Origin: Paenibacillus sp. cl123
GTDB lineage: Bacteria > Bacillota > Bacilli > Paenibacillales > NBRC-103111
Direction: 5' to 3'
NCBI RefSeq assembly: GCF_900101595.1
Contig: NZ_FMYY01000034.1
Span: 1-61,458, forward strand
DNA length: 61,458 nucleotides
Of this stretch, positions 6,063 to 13,877 are shown one piece after another; within the stretch, counting starts at the first letter, position 1, and the number at the start of each line of letters is the position of its first letter. The notes beneath the pieces were generated by a model. It saw only the letters and a list, made by a program, of their open reading frames with translations, was not told the DNA's origin and ran no database searches. The position numbers and the translations under genes are program-made.

Positions 6063-7238
6063 TTATACCTGATACTCAGGCTCCTTCATGCCTTCGATCA
6101 GCACTTCGGCCACTTCAGGACGCGTGAACTGAGGCGGCGGGCATTGGCCGTCGCGCAGCAGGGCGCGAACCTTGGTGCCTGACAGATGCATATGATCCGT
6201 GGACGGGTGCGGGCAAGTTTTGCTGGAAGCCATGTTGCCGCACTTGGTGCAATAAAAGCTGTGCTCGAAGAAAAGAGGCGTAATGCCGAGCTCTTCGGCC
6301 GTAAAGTTGCTGAAGATCTCTTGCGCTTCGTACGTGCCGTAATAATCGCCTACGCCGGCATGGTCGCGCCCTACGATAAAGTGGGAGCAGCCGTAGTTTT
6401 TGCGGACCATCGCATGGAAAATGGCCTCTCTGGGGCCTGCATAACGCATCGCGGCTGGGAATACGCCCAGGAATACCCGATCCTTCGGATAATAATTCTC
6501 CAGCAGCACCAGATAGCTCTTCATCCGTACATCGGCCGAAATATCATCCGACTTCGTTTCGCCGACCAAGGGGTTCAGGAACAGACCATCCACAATCTCC
6601 ATAGCGCTTTTCTGGATGTATTCATGCGCCCGGTGGACCGGATTGCGGGTTTGGAAGCCAACAACCGTCCTCCAGCCCTTCTCTGTGAACAGCTGACGCG
6701 TCTCAGCCGGATCGAAGTAAAAGTCCTCGAACTTCTCCGGCTTCGGCCGATTCACCACCTGGACCGGTCCCCCGATATAAGTGGAGGGCTTCGTAAACAG
6801 CTTCTGAACGCCCGGATGAGCCAGATCGTCCGTTTTGAACACCTGAACGGCCTCATGGTACTGATCAACCTGATAAATGCTGCTCAGTGTGATAACGCCA
6901 TAGATGACACCGTCGTGCTCACCGATAAGCGCAACCTCTTGACCAAGCTTCAGAGATGCCGCCTCTTCTTCCTTTACGCCCAGCGTAATAGGTATGCTCC
7001 ATACCGTACCGTCGGCAAGACGCATCCGTTCCACGACAGAGTGGTAATCCTGCTCTCCCATGAAGCCGGTAAGCGGTGAAAACGCCCCTACTCCGATCAG
7101 ATCCAGATCCGAAATGGCCCAAGCATTAATTCGAAGCTGGTGAAGACCCGCAGCGCGGTTCAGCAGCTGTTCTCTCTCTCCGCCTTCCATGACGCGGTTA
7201 ATCAATGTGCCCCCATGCGGCTGTATCGTAGCACTCAT
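6063..7238 (-). CDS. sat: Sulfate adenylyltransferase (ATP sulfurylase)
   Basis: A 391-residue single-subunit ATP sulfurylase that makes adenylyl sulfate (APS) and pyrophosphate from sulfate and ATP. Seen: the PUA-like N-terminal domain beginning PHGGTLINR, the catalytic QTRNPVHRAHEYIQ (QxRNPxHxxH), GRDHAGVGDYYGTY, and a zinc-type C-terminal module with CTKCGNMASSKTCPHP. The length matches the bacterial homo-oligomeric Sat rather than CysD/CysN. It is transcribed 73 nt downstream of cysH and forms an operon with it. AGGAGG lies 11 nt before the ATG. No APS kinase is adjacent, consistent with APS being used directly by the reductase. Confidence 0.95.
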   Translation of the reverse strand: MSATIQPHGGTLINRVMEGGEREQLLNRAAGLHQLRINAWAISDLDLIGVGAFSPLTGFMGEQDYHSVVERMRLADGTVWSIPITLGVKEEEAASLKLGQEVALIGEHDGVIYGVITLSSIYQVDQYHEAVQVFKTDDLAHPGVQKLFTKPSTYIGGPVQVVNRPKPEKFEDFYFDPAETRQLFTEKGWRTVVGFQTRNPVHRAHEYIQKSAMEIVDGLFLNPLVGETKSDDISADVRMKSYLVLLENYYPKDRVFLGVFPAAMRYAGPREAIFHAMVRKNYGCSHFIVGRDHAGVGDYYGTYEAQEIFSNFTAEELGITPLFFEHSFYCTKCGNMASSKTCPHPSTDHMHLSGTKVRALLRDGQCPPPQFTRPEVAEVLIEGMKEPEYQV

Positions 7239-7311
7239 CTTTACCGGTTCCTCCTAGCCTGATAGCTGATAATATCTTCTTCATTCCTACGTCCTTAAGC
7301 TTAGCGACAGC

Positions 7312-8004
7312 TTACTTGTGAAGCCCGCACTCCGTCTTCTCGAATCCTGCCCAGCGTCCAGCACGCGGGTCTTCGCCGGCAGCTACCTGACGCGTGCAGT
7401 GCTCGCATCCGATGCTCGGGTAATTCCGGTCATGCAGCGGGTTATAGATGATATGATTAGTGCGGATGTAATTCCAGACATCCTCGGATGTCCAATCGGC
7501 AAGCGGGTTAAATTTCACCAGACCGAATTTCACATCGTATTCGACCTTCCTGGCGTTAGCGCGCGTAGGCGCCTGATCCCGGCGAATCCCCGTAATCCAC
7601 GCATCGTAGTTGCTCAAAATATCGGTCAGCGGATCAACCTTGCGGATGTTGCAGCACTGCGTCGGATTGGACTTCCACAGTTCATCGCCATGCTCCGCAG
7701 CCTGCTGCTCCAGCGTAAGCTTGGGCTGGACATGAACAAATTCGAGCCCGTAGTGCTGCTGCAACCGGTCGCGCGTCTCATAGGTTTCCTGAAAATGTAC
7801 GTTCGTGTCCAGATAGAAAATATCCGACTTCGGGCTTATCTTCTGGAGCATGTCGACGAGAACGACGTCTTCAGCCCCGAAACTACAGGCAAGCGTAATA
7901 TTAGGGAATCTTTCTACCGCCCAGGATAAAAGCTCCTGCGGAGATTTATGTTCGAATTCATCAGCGGCTTGGTTAATAAGGGCTTCTTTCTCAAATAAAT
8001 TCAT
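7312..8004 (-). CDS. cysH: Adenylyl-sulfate / phosphoadenylyl-sulfate reductase
   Basis: A 230-residue thioredoxin-dependent reductase of the PAPS-reductase/ATP pyrophosphatase fold. Seen: LACSFGAEDVVLVDM as the PP-loop SFG(A)ED motif, TGIRRDQAPTRA, the cysteine pair in TQCCNIRKV, IGCEHCTRQV and a C-terminal ECGLHK catalytic cysteine. The CC plus CxxC set binds a [4Fe-4S] cluster and is typical of enzymes reducing APS, with or without PAPS, to sulfite. It is the first gene of the cysH-sat operon. Start at 8004 with GGAGG 10 nt upstream. The operon lies between rpsI and cwlD, a place not used by these genes in B. subtilis. Confidence 0.94.
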   Translation of the reverse strand: MNLFEKEALINQAADEFEHKSPQELLSWAVERFPNITLACSFGAEDVVLVDMLQKISPKSDIFYLDTNVHFQETYETRDRLQQHYGLEFVHVQPKLTLEQQAAEHGDELWKSNPTQCCNIRKVDPLTDILSNYDAWITGIRRDQAPTRANARKVEYDVKFGLVKFNPLADWTSEDVWNYIRTNHIIYNPLHDRNYPSIGCEHCTRQVAAGEDPRAGRWAGFEKTECGLHK

Positions 8005-8067
8005 AATTTCAGTGCCTCCTCGGTTTATATCCGACTATTGTCATAAGATTTATCTAATTTATTTATT

Positions 8068-8095
8068 ATTATAATTGATATGAACTTTTTGTCAA
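8068..8095 (-). promoter_or_regulatory. Sigma-A promoter of cysH-sat
   Basis: On the minus strand TTGACA (8090-8095) and TATAAT (8068-8073), both perfect, are spaced 16 nt, about 64 nt before cysH. An inverted repeat AATTGA/TCAATT overlaps the -35 and the spacer end, a plausible operator for a sulfur regulator, though it matches no operator I can name. Confidence 0.8.
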
Positions 8096-8163
8096 TTTAA
8101 AATTTACGCGGTTGCCTCTGTTAGTTTATTAGTTCAAAGCCTAGATGGTGAGCATTAAAACGC

Positions 8164-8205
8164 AAAAAAACCTCTTCGCGTCCATAACTTGGACGGAAGA
8201 GGTTT
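8164..8205 (-). terminator. Terminator after rpsI, end of the alpha/L13 transcript
   Basis: AAACCTCTTCCGTCC and its partner form a long stem, interrupted only by a small mismatch, ending in seven T residues on the minus strand. It separates the ribosomal protein transcript from cysH-sat. Confidence 0.9.
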
Positions 8206-8221
8206 CGCGTATGCCTGGATA

Positions 8222-8614
8222 TTAACGTTTCGAGAATTGTGGAGCGCGACGAGCGGCTTTCAAGCCGTATTTCTTACGCTCTTTCATACGAGGGTCACGA
8301 GTCAGGAAGCCTGCTCTCTTCAGAGCGCCGCGGTATTCCGGATCTGCTTTGAGCAGAGCGCGGGAGATACCGTGACGGATAGCGCCAGCTTGTCCGGAGA
8401 TGCCGCCGCCATGAGCAAGCACGAGTACATCGTACTTGGTCAGTGTTTCAGTCAGGTTCAGTGGTTGCTTGACGATCAGCTTCAAAGTCTCAAGACCGAA
8501 GTATTCGTCCAACTCGCGTTTATTGATCACGATACGGCCTTCACCCGGTACGAGACGAACACGTGCTACCGAATGCTTACGACGGCCGGTGCCATAATAT
8601 TGTACTTGTGCCAC
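8222..8614 (-). CDS. rpsI: 30S ribosomal protein S9
   Basis: A 130-residue S9 with VQYYGTGRRKHSVARVRL at the N-terminus, the conserved AHGGGISGQAGAIRHGISRAL block in the middle, and the basic C-terminal tail ending in KAARRAPQFSKR, which reaches the P-site tRNA in the 30S subunit. Length equals the B. subtilis protein. It lies 18 nt downstream of rplM as a two-gene tail of the operon and is followed by a strong terminator. Confidence 0.98.
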   Translation of the reverse strand: MAQVQYYGTGRRKHSVARVRLVPGEGRIVINKRELDEYFGLETLKLIVKQPLNLTETLTKYDVLVLAHGGGISGQAGAIRHGISRALLKADPEYRGALKRAGFLTRDPRMKERKKYGLKAARRAPQFSKR

Positions 8615-8632
8615 AAGACAGTCCTCCCTTTA

Positions 8633-9070
8633 TTAACCGCGAAGTTCCCAAACTACAGGTTGTTGTGCTTGATGCGGATGTTCCGATCCCGCGTATACGT
8701 TAAGCTTTGTTTTCAAACGGTTGCCCAGACGAGTCTTAGGAAGCATCCCGTGGATAGCCGACTCCAGCACGCGCTCAGGCTTGGTGTTCAGAAGCTCTTG
8801 AGCCGTAGCAACCTTCAGACCGCCTGGATGGAGGGAGTGACGATAGTATTTTTTATTTTGCAGTTTTTTACCAGTCAGGTGAATTTTCTCAGCGTTGATG
8901 ACGATCAGGTAGTCACCTGTGTCAACATGCGGAGTGAATTCAGGTTTGTGCTTGCCGCGCAGGATAGCTGCTGCTTCACTGGCAAGACGGCCAAGCGTTT
9001 TATCGGTAGCATCGATGATGTACCATTTGCGTTCAACTTCATTTGGCTTCGCCATATATGTGGTACGCAT
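8633..9070 (-). CDS. rplM: 50S ribosomal protein L13
   Basis: A 145-residue L13 beginning MRTTYMAKPNEVERKWYI, with the conserved DKTLGRLASEAA and HGMLPKTRLG blocks. L13 is an early assembly protein binding 23S rRNA. The start at 9070 follows AGGAGG by 9 nt; an in-frame ATG further upstream lacks support. A non-coding interval of about 130 nt separates it from truA and could hold the L13 autoregulatory leader known in Firmicutes. Confidence 0.98.
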   Translation of the reverse strand: MRTTYMAKPNEVERKWYIIDATDKTLGRLASEAAAILRGKHKPEFTPHVDTGDYLIVINAEKIHLTGKKLQNKKYYRHSLHPGGLKVATAQELLNTKPERVLESAIHGMLPKTRLGNRLKTKLNVYAGSEHPHQAQQPVVWELRG

Positions 9071-9084
9071 GTAAATGTTCCTCC

Positions 9085-9199
9085 TAGATCTATCTTCGTC
9101 CGTGATCATTAATCAACAATCCATTGGTTTCAGACCCGGGGCCGTGGGATAGCCAGTCAGAAACACCGTTAATAATCTTACTACATATCACCATTATAA
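9085..9199 (-). promoter_or_regulatory. Candidate L13 leader region
   Basis: In Firmicutes an L13-binding leader precedes rplM. This interval has GC-rich complementary blocks (CCCACGG, CCCCGGG) and a good TATAAT -10 immediately after the truA stop, but no convincing -35. The assignment is mainly positional and I did not establish the leader's secondary structure. Confidence 0.3.
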
Positions 9200-9976
9200 T
9201 CAAGTAGTAACCGGTGTTTCCTCATAAAAAACTTCCCAAAGCATTAAACCGTGCGCCATCGCCGTCGGTCCGGCCGCTGCCCGGCTCTGAGCTTCCAATA
9301 TCCGTTTCATCTCCGATGCATCGCGCTTTCCTTCCCCAATCTGCAGGAGCGTACCGACGATGATCCGCACCATGTTGTATAGAAAGCCGTTGCCCGTCAA
9401 ATAAATATGAATGACGCTGGAGCGCAAATGCTCGTCCTTCTCAGCAAGCTCCAGCCTGGCTTCGTATATTGTTCTCACATGGCTGACCGCATTCGTACGA
9501 ATCGAGCAAAACGACGTAAAGTCATGCTCGCCTTCTATGTACGTCAACGCTTGACGCATCGCATCAAGATTAAGCGCGGTCGGATGGTAGAACTCCATAT
9601 GGCGGGTCATCGGGTCGAAATACTTGCCCGAGCGGATCGTGTAGCGGTAGGTCTTGCGCTTAGCCCAGCGCCGGGCATGGAACTCCAGCGGCACTTCTCT
9701 GACATCCCAGATGCGGATATCATGCGGCAGCCTGCCGTTGAGCGCCATCGCCCACCGATCCAAAGGGATCTTCGCTCCGGTGTGGAAATGAAACACTTGG
9801 CCGCGGGCATGCACGCCGGCATCCGTCCGTCCGGAGGCGTGAATCTTGACTTCCTCGCCTGTCAGCAGCCGTATCGCCTGCTCCAGCTGGTGCTGAACCG
9901 TATTAAGACCGGGCTGCGTCTGGAAGCCGCAATAGCCGGCTCCATCGTAGCACACGGTAACACATAAATTTCTCAC
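9200..9976 (-). CDS. truA: tRNA pseudouridine(38-40) synthase TruA
   Basis: A 258-residue TruA that isomerises uridines 38-40 of the tRNA anticodon arm. Seen: CYDGAGYCGFQTQPG near the N-terminus, the catalytic motif GRTDAGVHARGQV with its nucleophilic Asp (about residue 53), and GNGFLYNMVRIIVGTL. The GTG start at 9976 is preferred because GGAGG lies 7 nt upstream and homologues begin there; the longer frame up to 10072 adds residues unlike TruA. It lies between rplQ and rplM, as in Bacillus, though the usual ecf transporter genes (ecfA1, ecfA2, ecfT) found between rplQ and truA in B. subtilis are absent. Confidence 0.95.
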   Translation of the reverse strand: MRNLCVTVCYDGAGYCGFQTQPGLNTVQHQLEQAIRLLTGEEVKIHASGRTDAGVHARGQVFHFHTGAKIPLDRWAMALNGRLPHDIRIWDVREVPLEFHARRWAKRKTYRYTIRSGKYFDPMTRHMEFYHPTALNLDAMRQALTYIEGEHDFTSFCSIRTNAVSHVRTIYEARLELAEKDEHLRSSVIHIYLTGNGFLYNMVRIIVGTLLQIGEGKRDASEMKRILEAQSRAAAGPTAMAHGLMLWEVFYEETPVTT

Positions 9977-10082
9977 GGGCCGCCCTCCGAAAACATCGCT
10001 ACCTAACCCGTTTCCTACATACAAAAAAAGGGTTTCATCAGAATCAAAAAGATCCCGTCCACCCTTTCCCATCCTTTATCTC

Positions 10083-10451
10083 TTAAGTGCGATCTACGAG
10101 TTCCAAATAAACCATAGGCGCAGCGTCGCCGCGACGCGGGCCAAGTTTCAGGATACGCGTGTATCCGCCTTGGCGCTCTGCGTAACGAGGAGCCAGATCC
10201 GAGAAAAGTTTTTGAATTGCATCTTGGTTTTCGTTCGCTTGCTCACGACGCACAAACGAAGCCACTTGACGACGAGCATGCAGATCTCCGCGCTTAGCGA
10301 GCGTAATCAGCTTCTCGGCGATCGAACGCAGCTCTTTCGCTTTTGCTTCAGTCGTTTGAATGCGCTCATGTATGAACAAGTCGGTTACCAGGTCGCGGAA
10401 CAGTGCTTTACGCGAACTGGAGTCACGATTTAACTTTTTGTATGCAGCCAT
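10083..10451 (-). CDS. rplQ: 50S ribosomal protein L17
   Basis: A 122-residue L17 with the family's DSSSRKALFRDLVTDL start region, RIQTTEAKAKELRSIAEKLI, and the C-terminal GGYTRILKLGPRRGDAA block. L17 binds near the 50S exit tunnel. It is the last gene of the classical alpha operon after rpoA, with a 45-nt spacer and a good AGAAGGAGG site. Confidence 0.98.
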   Translation of the reverse strand: MAAYKKLNRDSSSRKALFRDLVTDLFIHERIQTTEAKAKELRSIAEKLITLAKRGDLHARRQVASFVRREQANENQDAIQKLFSDLAPRYAERQGGYTRILKLGPRRGDAAPMVYLELVDRT

Positions 10452-10496
10452 GTGTGCAACCTCCTTCTGCTTGATGGTTGAAAGCCGTAGCCGGCG

Positions 10497-11441
10497 CTAG
10501 TCTTCCATCCGAAGTCCGAGTCCAAGCTCTTCGAGCTTCTCTTGAACCTCTTCCAGCGACTTGCGGCCCAAGTTACGAACCTTCATCATATCTTCTTCCG
10601 TTTTCGTAATCAATTCCTGCACCGTGTTAATGCCTGCGCGCTTGAGGCAGTTGTAGGAGCGTACGGAGAGATCGAGCTCTTCGATAGTCATCTCGAGCAC
10701 TTTCTCCTTCTTGTCCTCTTCCTTCTCAACCATGATCTCGGCATCTTTTGCTTCATCGGTGAGACCGACAAACAGCAGCAGATGCTCAGTCAGGATCTTG
10801 GCGCCCAAGCTTACGGCTTCCTCAGGGCGAATGCTGCCATCGGACCAAACCTCGAGCGTGAGCTTGTCATAGTTCGTGACTTGCCCCACGCGCGTATTCT
10901 CAACGCTGTAATTAACACGAGTAATAGGAGTGTAGATCGAATCGATCGGAATCACGCCGATCGGCTGATCCTCTCTTTTGTTTTTGTCTGCCGATACATA
11001 TCCCCGTCCGCGGTTCGCATGAATTCTCATGTGAAGCCTGGAGTCGGAGGACAGCGTAGCAATGTGCAGATCCGGGTTTAAAATCTCCACATCGCTATCG
11101 CCGCGAATATCGCCAGCCACAACAGCCCCTTCGCCTTCTGCGTCGATCTCCAGCACCTTTTCTTCATCGGAATGAATTTTCAGGGAGAGACCTTTCAGGT
11201 TCAGGATGATTTCCGTAACATCTTCCATGACACCTGGAACCGTGGAAAACTCGTGCAGAACGCCGTCAATCTGGACGGATGTTACCGCCGCGCCCGGAAG
11301 GGAAGACAGTAAGATTCTGCGCAACGAGTTGCCGAGCGTAGTTCCGTAGCCTCTTTCCAAAGGCTCTACGACAAATTTGCCGTACGTGCCATCTTCGCTT
11401 AATGATACGGTTTCTATTTTCGGCTTTTCGATTTCGATCAT
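10497..11441 (-). CDS. rpoA: RNA polymerase alpha subunit
   Basis: A 314-residue alpha subunit. The N-terminal domain (about 1-230) has VEPLERGYGTTLGNSLRRIL, the dimerisation and beta/beta-prime contact segment. The C-terminal domain (about 245-310), with LDLSVRSYNCLKRAGINTV and MKVRNLGRKSLEEVQ, binds UP elements and activators. Length equals that of B. subtilis RpoA. It sits between rpsK and rplQ, with a 126-nt interval upstream that contains a perfect hairpin. Confidence 0.99.
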   Translation of the reverse strand: MIEIEKPKIETVSLSEDGTYGKFVVEPLERGYGTTLGNSLRRILLSSLPGAAVTSVQIDGVLHEFSTVPGVMEDVTEIILNLKGLSLKIHSDEEKVLEIDAEGEGAVVAGDIRGDSDVEILNPDLHIATLSSDSRLHMRIHANRGRGYVSADKNKREDQPIGVIPIDSIYTPITRVNYSVENTRVGQVTNYDKLTLEVWSDGSIRPEEAVSLGAKILTEHLLLFVGLTDEAKDAEIMVEKEEDKKEKVLEMTIEELDLSVRSYNCLKRAGINTVQELITKTEEDMMKVRNLGRKSLEEVQEKLEELGLGLRMED

Positions 11442-11509
11442 TGTAAACCCTCCTTCAAACGTCGTTTCATTCTGGATAACGTAAGACGTATAAAACGCGT
11501 AGTATGCCT

Positions 11510-11537
11510 ATCCAAATAGTATAGACACCATTTGGAT
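11510..11537 (-). other. Perfect hairpin between rpsK and rpoA
   Basis: ATCCAAAT and ATTTGGAT form an 8-bp perfect stem around a 12-nt loop in the rpsK-rpoA spacer. There is no T-run, so it is not a terminator. It may be a processing or stabilising element that sets the ratio of RpoA to ribosomal protein synthesis; this role is inferred. Confidence 0.5.
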
Positions 11538-11567
11538 ATTTATACCACTGGGCTTAGCAATCCTGAA

Positions 11568-11963
11568 CTAGACACGACGACGCTTTGGAGGACGGCAACC
11601 GTTATGAGGAATCGGAGTCACGTCTTTAATCAGGTTTACTTCCAAACCTGCTGCTTGCAAGGAACGGATAGCTGCCTCACGGCCTGCGCCCGGACCTTTA
11701 ACCATAACTTCAACCACTTTCATGCCATGCTCCATTGCAGCTCTAGCAGCCGATTCGGCAGCCATTTGAGCGGCGAAAGGCGTGCTCTTACGGGAACCCT
11801 TGAAGCCCAGGTTGCCGGCGCTTGCCCAAGAGATTGCATTGCCATGCGGATCTGTGATGGTAACGATCGTGTTATTGAACGTAGAGCGGATGTGAGCCAC
11901 ACCGCTGTCGATATTTTTCCGGTCGCGACGTTTGGTACGAACGACTTTCTTTGGTTTAGCCAT
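11568..11963 (-). CDS. rpsK: 30S ribosomal protein S11
   Basis: A 131-residue S11 with the N-terminal basic region, HIRSTFNNTIVTITD, SAGNLGFKGSRKSTPFAAQ and the C-terminal DVTPIPHNGCRPPKRRRV tail. S11 lies on the 30S platform near the E site. Length and context (rpsM upstream, rpoA downstream) are standard. Confidence 0.98.
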   Translation of the reverse strand: MAKPKKVVRTKRRDRKNIDSGVAHIRSTFNNTIVTITDPHGNAISWASAGNLGFKGSRKSTPFAAQMAAESAARAAMEHGMKVVEVMVKGPGAGREAAIRSLQAAGLEVNLIKDVTPIPHNGCRPPKRRRV

Positions 11964-11982
11964 GTAACATTACCCTCCTTTA

Positions 11983-12351
11983 CTATTTTTTCTTATTAGC
12001 TACCGTACGACGAGGACCTTTGCGCGTACGAGCATTGGTTTTAGTACGTTGACCGCGAACAGGCAAGCCGCGGCGATGACGAACGCCACGATAGCATCCG
12101 ATTTCGATCAGGCGCTTGATGTTCAGGGAAATTTCACGACGAAGGTCGCCTTCCACTTTCAGCGTCTTGTCGATCACTTCACGGATTTTGCTCACTTCGT
12201 CTTCTGTCAGATCGCGAACGCGGGTATCCGGGTTGATACCGGTTTGAGCTACGATTTTCGCAGAAGTCGTGTTGCCGATTCCGAAAATGTAAGTCAAAGC
12301 GATGATCACGCGCTTGTCACGCGGTAAGTCTACACCAGCAATACGTGCCAT
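11983..12351 (-). CDS. rpsM: 30S ribosomal protein S13
   Basis: A 122-residue S13 starting MARIAGVDLPRDKRVIIALT, with the helix-two-turn-helix region and the basic C-terminal tail KTNARTRKGPRRTVANKKK that reaches P-site tRNA and bridges to the 50S subunit. It is followed by rpsK after a 19-nt spacer. Confidence 0.98.
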   Translation of the reverse strand: MARIAGVDLPRDKRVIIALTYIFGIGNTTSAKIVAQTGINPDTRVRDLTEDEVSKIREVIDKTLKVEGDLRREISLNIKRLIEIGCYRGVRHRRGLPVRGQRTKTNARTRKGPRRTVANKKK

Positions 12352-12366
12352 GAATGCAGCACCTCC

Positions 12367-12480
12367 TTAGCCTTGTTTTTGTTTGTGTTTCGGATTTTCG
12401 CAAATTACCATAACGTTACCTTTGCGGCGAATGACTTTGCATTTTTCGCAAATTGGTTTGACCGACGGTCTAACCTTCAT
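12367..12480 (-). CDS. rpmJ: 50S ribosomal protein L36 (zinc-binding form)
   Basis: A 37-residue L36, MKVRPSVKPICEKCK followed by VIRRKGNVMVICENPKHKQ. The CxxC, third Cys and His are the zinc-binding (C+) set. It was read directly from the minus strand between rpsM and infA. The start has a TGGAGGAGG site about 9 nt upstream, immediately preceded by a hairpin of the recurrent type described in the findings. Confidence 0.97.
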   Translation of the reverse strand: MKVRPSVKPICEKCKVIRRKGNVMVICENPKHKQKQG

Positions 12481-12497
12481 GGTGGTTACCTCCTCCA

Positions 12498-12525
12498 AGC
12501 TTTCGTCAGAAAGCTGCTACGTAAG
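12498..12525 (-). repeat. Recurrent hairpin + CTTACGNAG element (rpmJ proximal)
   Basis: AGCTTTC/GAAAGCT stem with a 4-nt loop, preceded on the minus strand by CTTACGTAG and followed directly by the rpmJ Shine-Dalgarno. It is one of several similar elements in this window. Confidence 0.6.
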
Positions 12526-12534
12526 GAATATAGA

Positions 12535-12563
12535 GCTTCCTCCTGGAAGCCATTTCGTAAAGC
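12535..12563 (-). repeat. Recurrent hairpin + TTACGAA element (infA-rpmJ spacer)
   Basis: GCTTCC/GGAAGC stem with a 4-nt loop, preceded on the minus strand by CTTTACGAAAT. It stands in tandem with the copy next to rpmJ. Confidence 0.5.
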
Positions 12564-12588
12564 GCATTTAGCTTGTATAACAAACGAT

Positions 12589-12807
12589 CTATTTAAAACG
12601 ATAGGTTATACGGCCTCTGGTCAAATCATACGGCGAAAGCTCGACCGTTACTTTGTCACCCGGCAGAATCCGGATGAAGTGCATTCTGATTTTGCCGGAT
12701 ACATGAGCAAGTATCTGATGACCGTTCTCCAGTTCAACCTTGAACATTGCATTCGGAAGAGGTTCAATCACTGTACCTTCAACTTCAATTACATCTTCTT
12801 TGGCCAC
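12589..12807 (-). CDS. infA: Translation initiation factor IF-1
   Basis: A 72-residue S1/OB-fold protein nearly identical to Bacillus IF-1: AKEDVIEVEGTVIEPLPNA, LAHVSGKIRMHFIRILPGD and YDLTRGRITYRFK. IF-1 blocks the A site of the 30S subunit during initiation. The GTG start at 12807 lies 7 nt after AGGAG; the ATG two codons upstream is too close to the site. It starts 2 nt after the stop of the KOW protein. Confidence 0.98.
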   Translation of the reverse strand: MAKEDVIEVEGTVIEPLPNAMFKVELENGHQILAHVSGKIRMHFIRILPGDKVTVELSPYDLTRGRITYRFK

Positions 12808-12809
12808 AG

Positions 12810-13118
12810 TCATTCTCCTTTCTCTTGCGCATCATGCGTAAATTGGTTCGCCGCCTGCATCACAACATGCCTGAGCTTAGCATTGGTTACCCGACCGGTA
12901 TCACGGAGGCTGGTCGCCACCTCAAGGCTAATCGCCGGGAGAAGCTGAAGATGAAGTAGACTTTTTTTCTTGGGATCATCGAATCTCCGCTTGCTGCCGT
13001 CTGCGATCTGCACGTATCGTTGGTCTACGACGCCGATTATAACGGCAAGCTTGTCGGAATCCCGTCCTCGAATCACCCTTACGATTTGTCCGAGCTGCGG
13101 AACGTTTGTTGGTTGCAT
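12810..13118 (-). CDS. KOW-domain RNA-binding protein (YbzG-like)
   Basis: A 102-residue protein with an N-terminal KOW-type strand-loop segment, LGQIVRVIRGRDSDKLAVII (about residues 9-28), as in ribosomal protein L14e-like and KOW RNA-binding proteins. The rest is basic and helical. The B. subtilis genome has ybzG, a KOW protein, at this same place between map and infA. A role in ribosome function is inferred from the domain and operon position; no specific function is established. Confidence 0.75.
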   Translation of the reverse strand: MQPTNVPQLGQIVRVIRGRDSDKLAVIIGVVDQRYVQIADGSKRRFDDPKKKSLLHLQLLPAISLEVATSLRDTGRVTNAKLRHVVMQAANQFTHDAQEKGE

Positions 13119-13124
13119 ACGCGC

Positions 13125-13877
13125 TTACGAACCCGGCAGCGTCAAAATCTCGAAGCCGTCTTGCGTAATGGCGATCGTATGCTCGAAATGTGCGCACAGT
13201 GTGCCATCCACCGTGACCACCGTCCAGTTGTCTTGAAGCGTCCGGACGTATCGCTCACCCACATTGACCATCGGTTCGATCGCAAGCACCATCCCCGGAC
13301 GCAAGCGCGGTCCATGACCGGCTACGCCGTAGTTGGGTATTTGCGGCTCCTCATGAAGCTCCGTCCCGATGCCATGTCCTACATATTCCCTGACAATCGA
13401 AAATCCTTCATTCTCCACGCATCTTTGGATGGCATTGGATATCGTGTACAACCTGGCATCCGGCTTCGCTTCCGCCAGACCGGCGAACAGCGATCTCTCC
13501 GTAACATCAAGCAGCTTGCCCGCCGTCTCGGAGATCGTGCCTACGCCATACGTCCAGGCCGAGTCGCCATGATATCCTTTATACTGAGCTCCGATGTCGA
13601 TACTGATAATGTCGCCATCATTCAGCTTGCGCTGACCGGGGATCCCATGAACCAATTCATCATTGACCGAAGCGCAGATGCTTCCAGGAAAACCATTGTA
13701 GCCTTTAAAAGATGGAATTGCGCCCTGACTGCGAATAAAATCTTCTGCGATCTGATCAAGCTCTTTGGTTGTAATATCGGGCTGAATGGCCTTCTTCAGC
13801 ACGCGGTGCGTTTCGGCAACGATGCGTCCGGCTTCGCGCATGTATTCCAATTCAGCAGCAGATTTACAAATGATCAT
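13125..13877 (-). CDS. map: Methionine aminopeptidase, type I
   Basis: A 250-residue metallopeptidase that removes initiator Met. Seen metal ligands: Asp in SIDIGAQYKGYHGDSA (two), His in VGHGIGTELHEEP, Glu in MVLAIEPMVN and Glu in CAHFEHTIAITQDG. The type Ia form lacks an N-terminal extension. It overlaps the adk stop codon (ATGA overlap at 13874-13877), so translation is probably coupled. It lies between adk and the KOW gene, as in Bacillus. Confidence 0.97.
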   Translation of the reverse strand: MIICKSAAELEYMREAGRIVAETHRVLKKAIQPDITTKELDQIAEDFIRSQGAIPSFKGYNGFPGSICASVNDELVHGIPGQRKLNDGDIISIDIGAQYKGYHGDSAWTYGVGTISETAGKLLDVTERSLFAGLAEAKPDARLYTISNAIQRCVENEGFSIVREYVGHGIGTELHEEPQIPNYGVAGHGPRLRPGMVLAIEPMVNVGERYVRTLQDNWTVVTVDGTLCAHFEHTIAITQDGFEILTLPGS

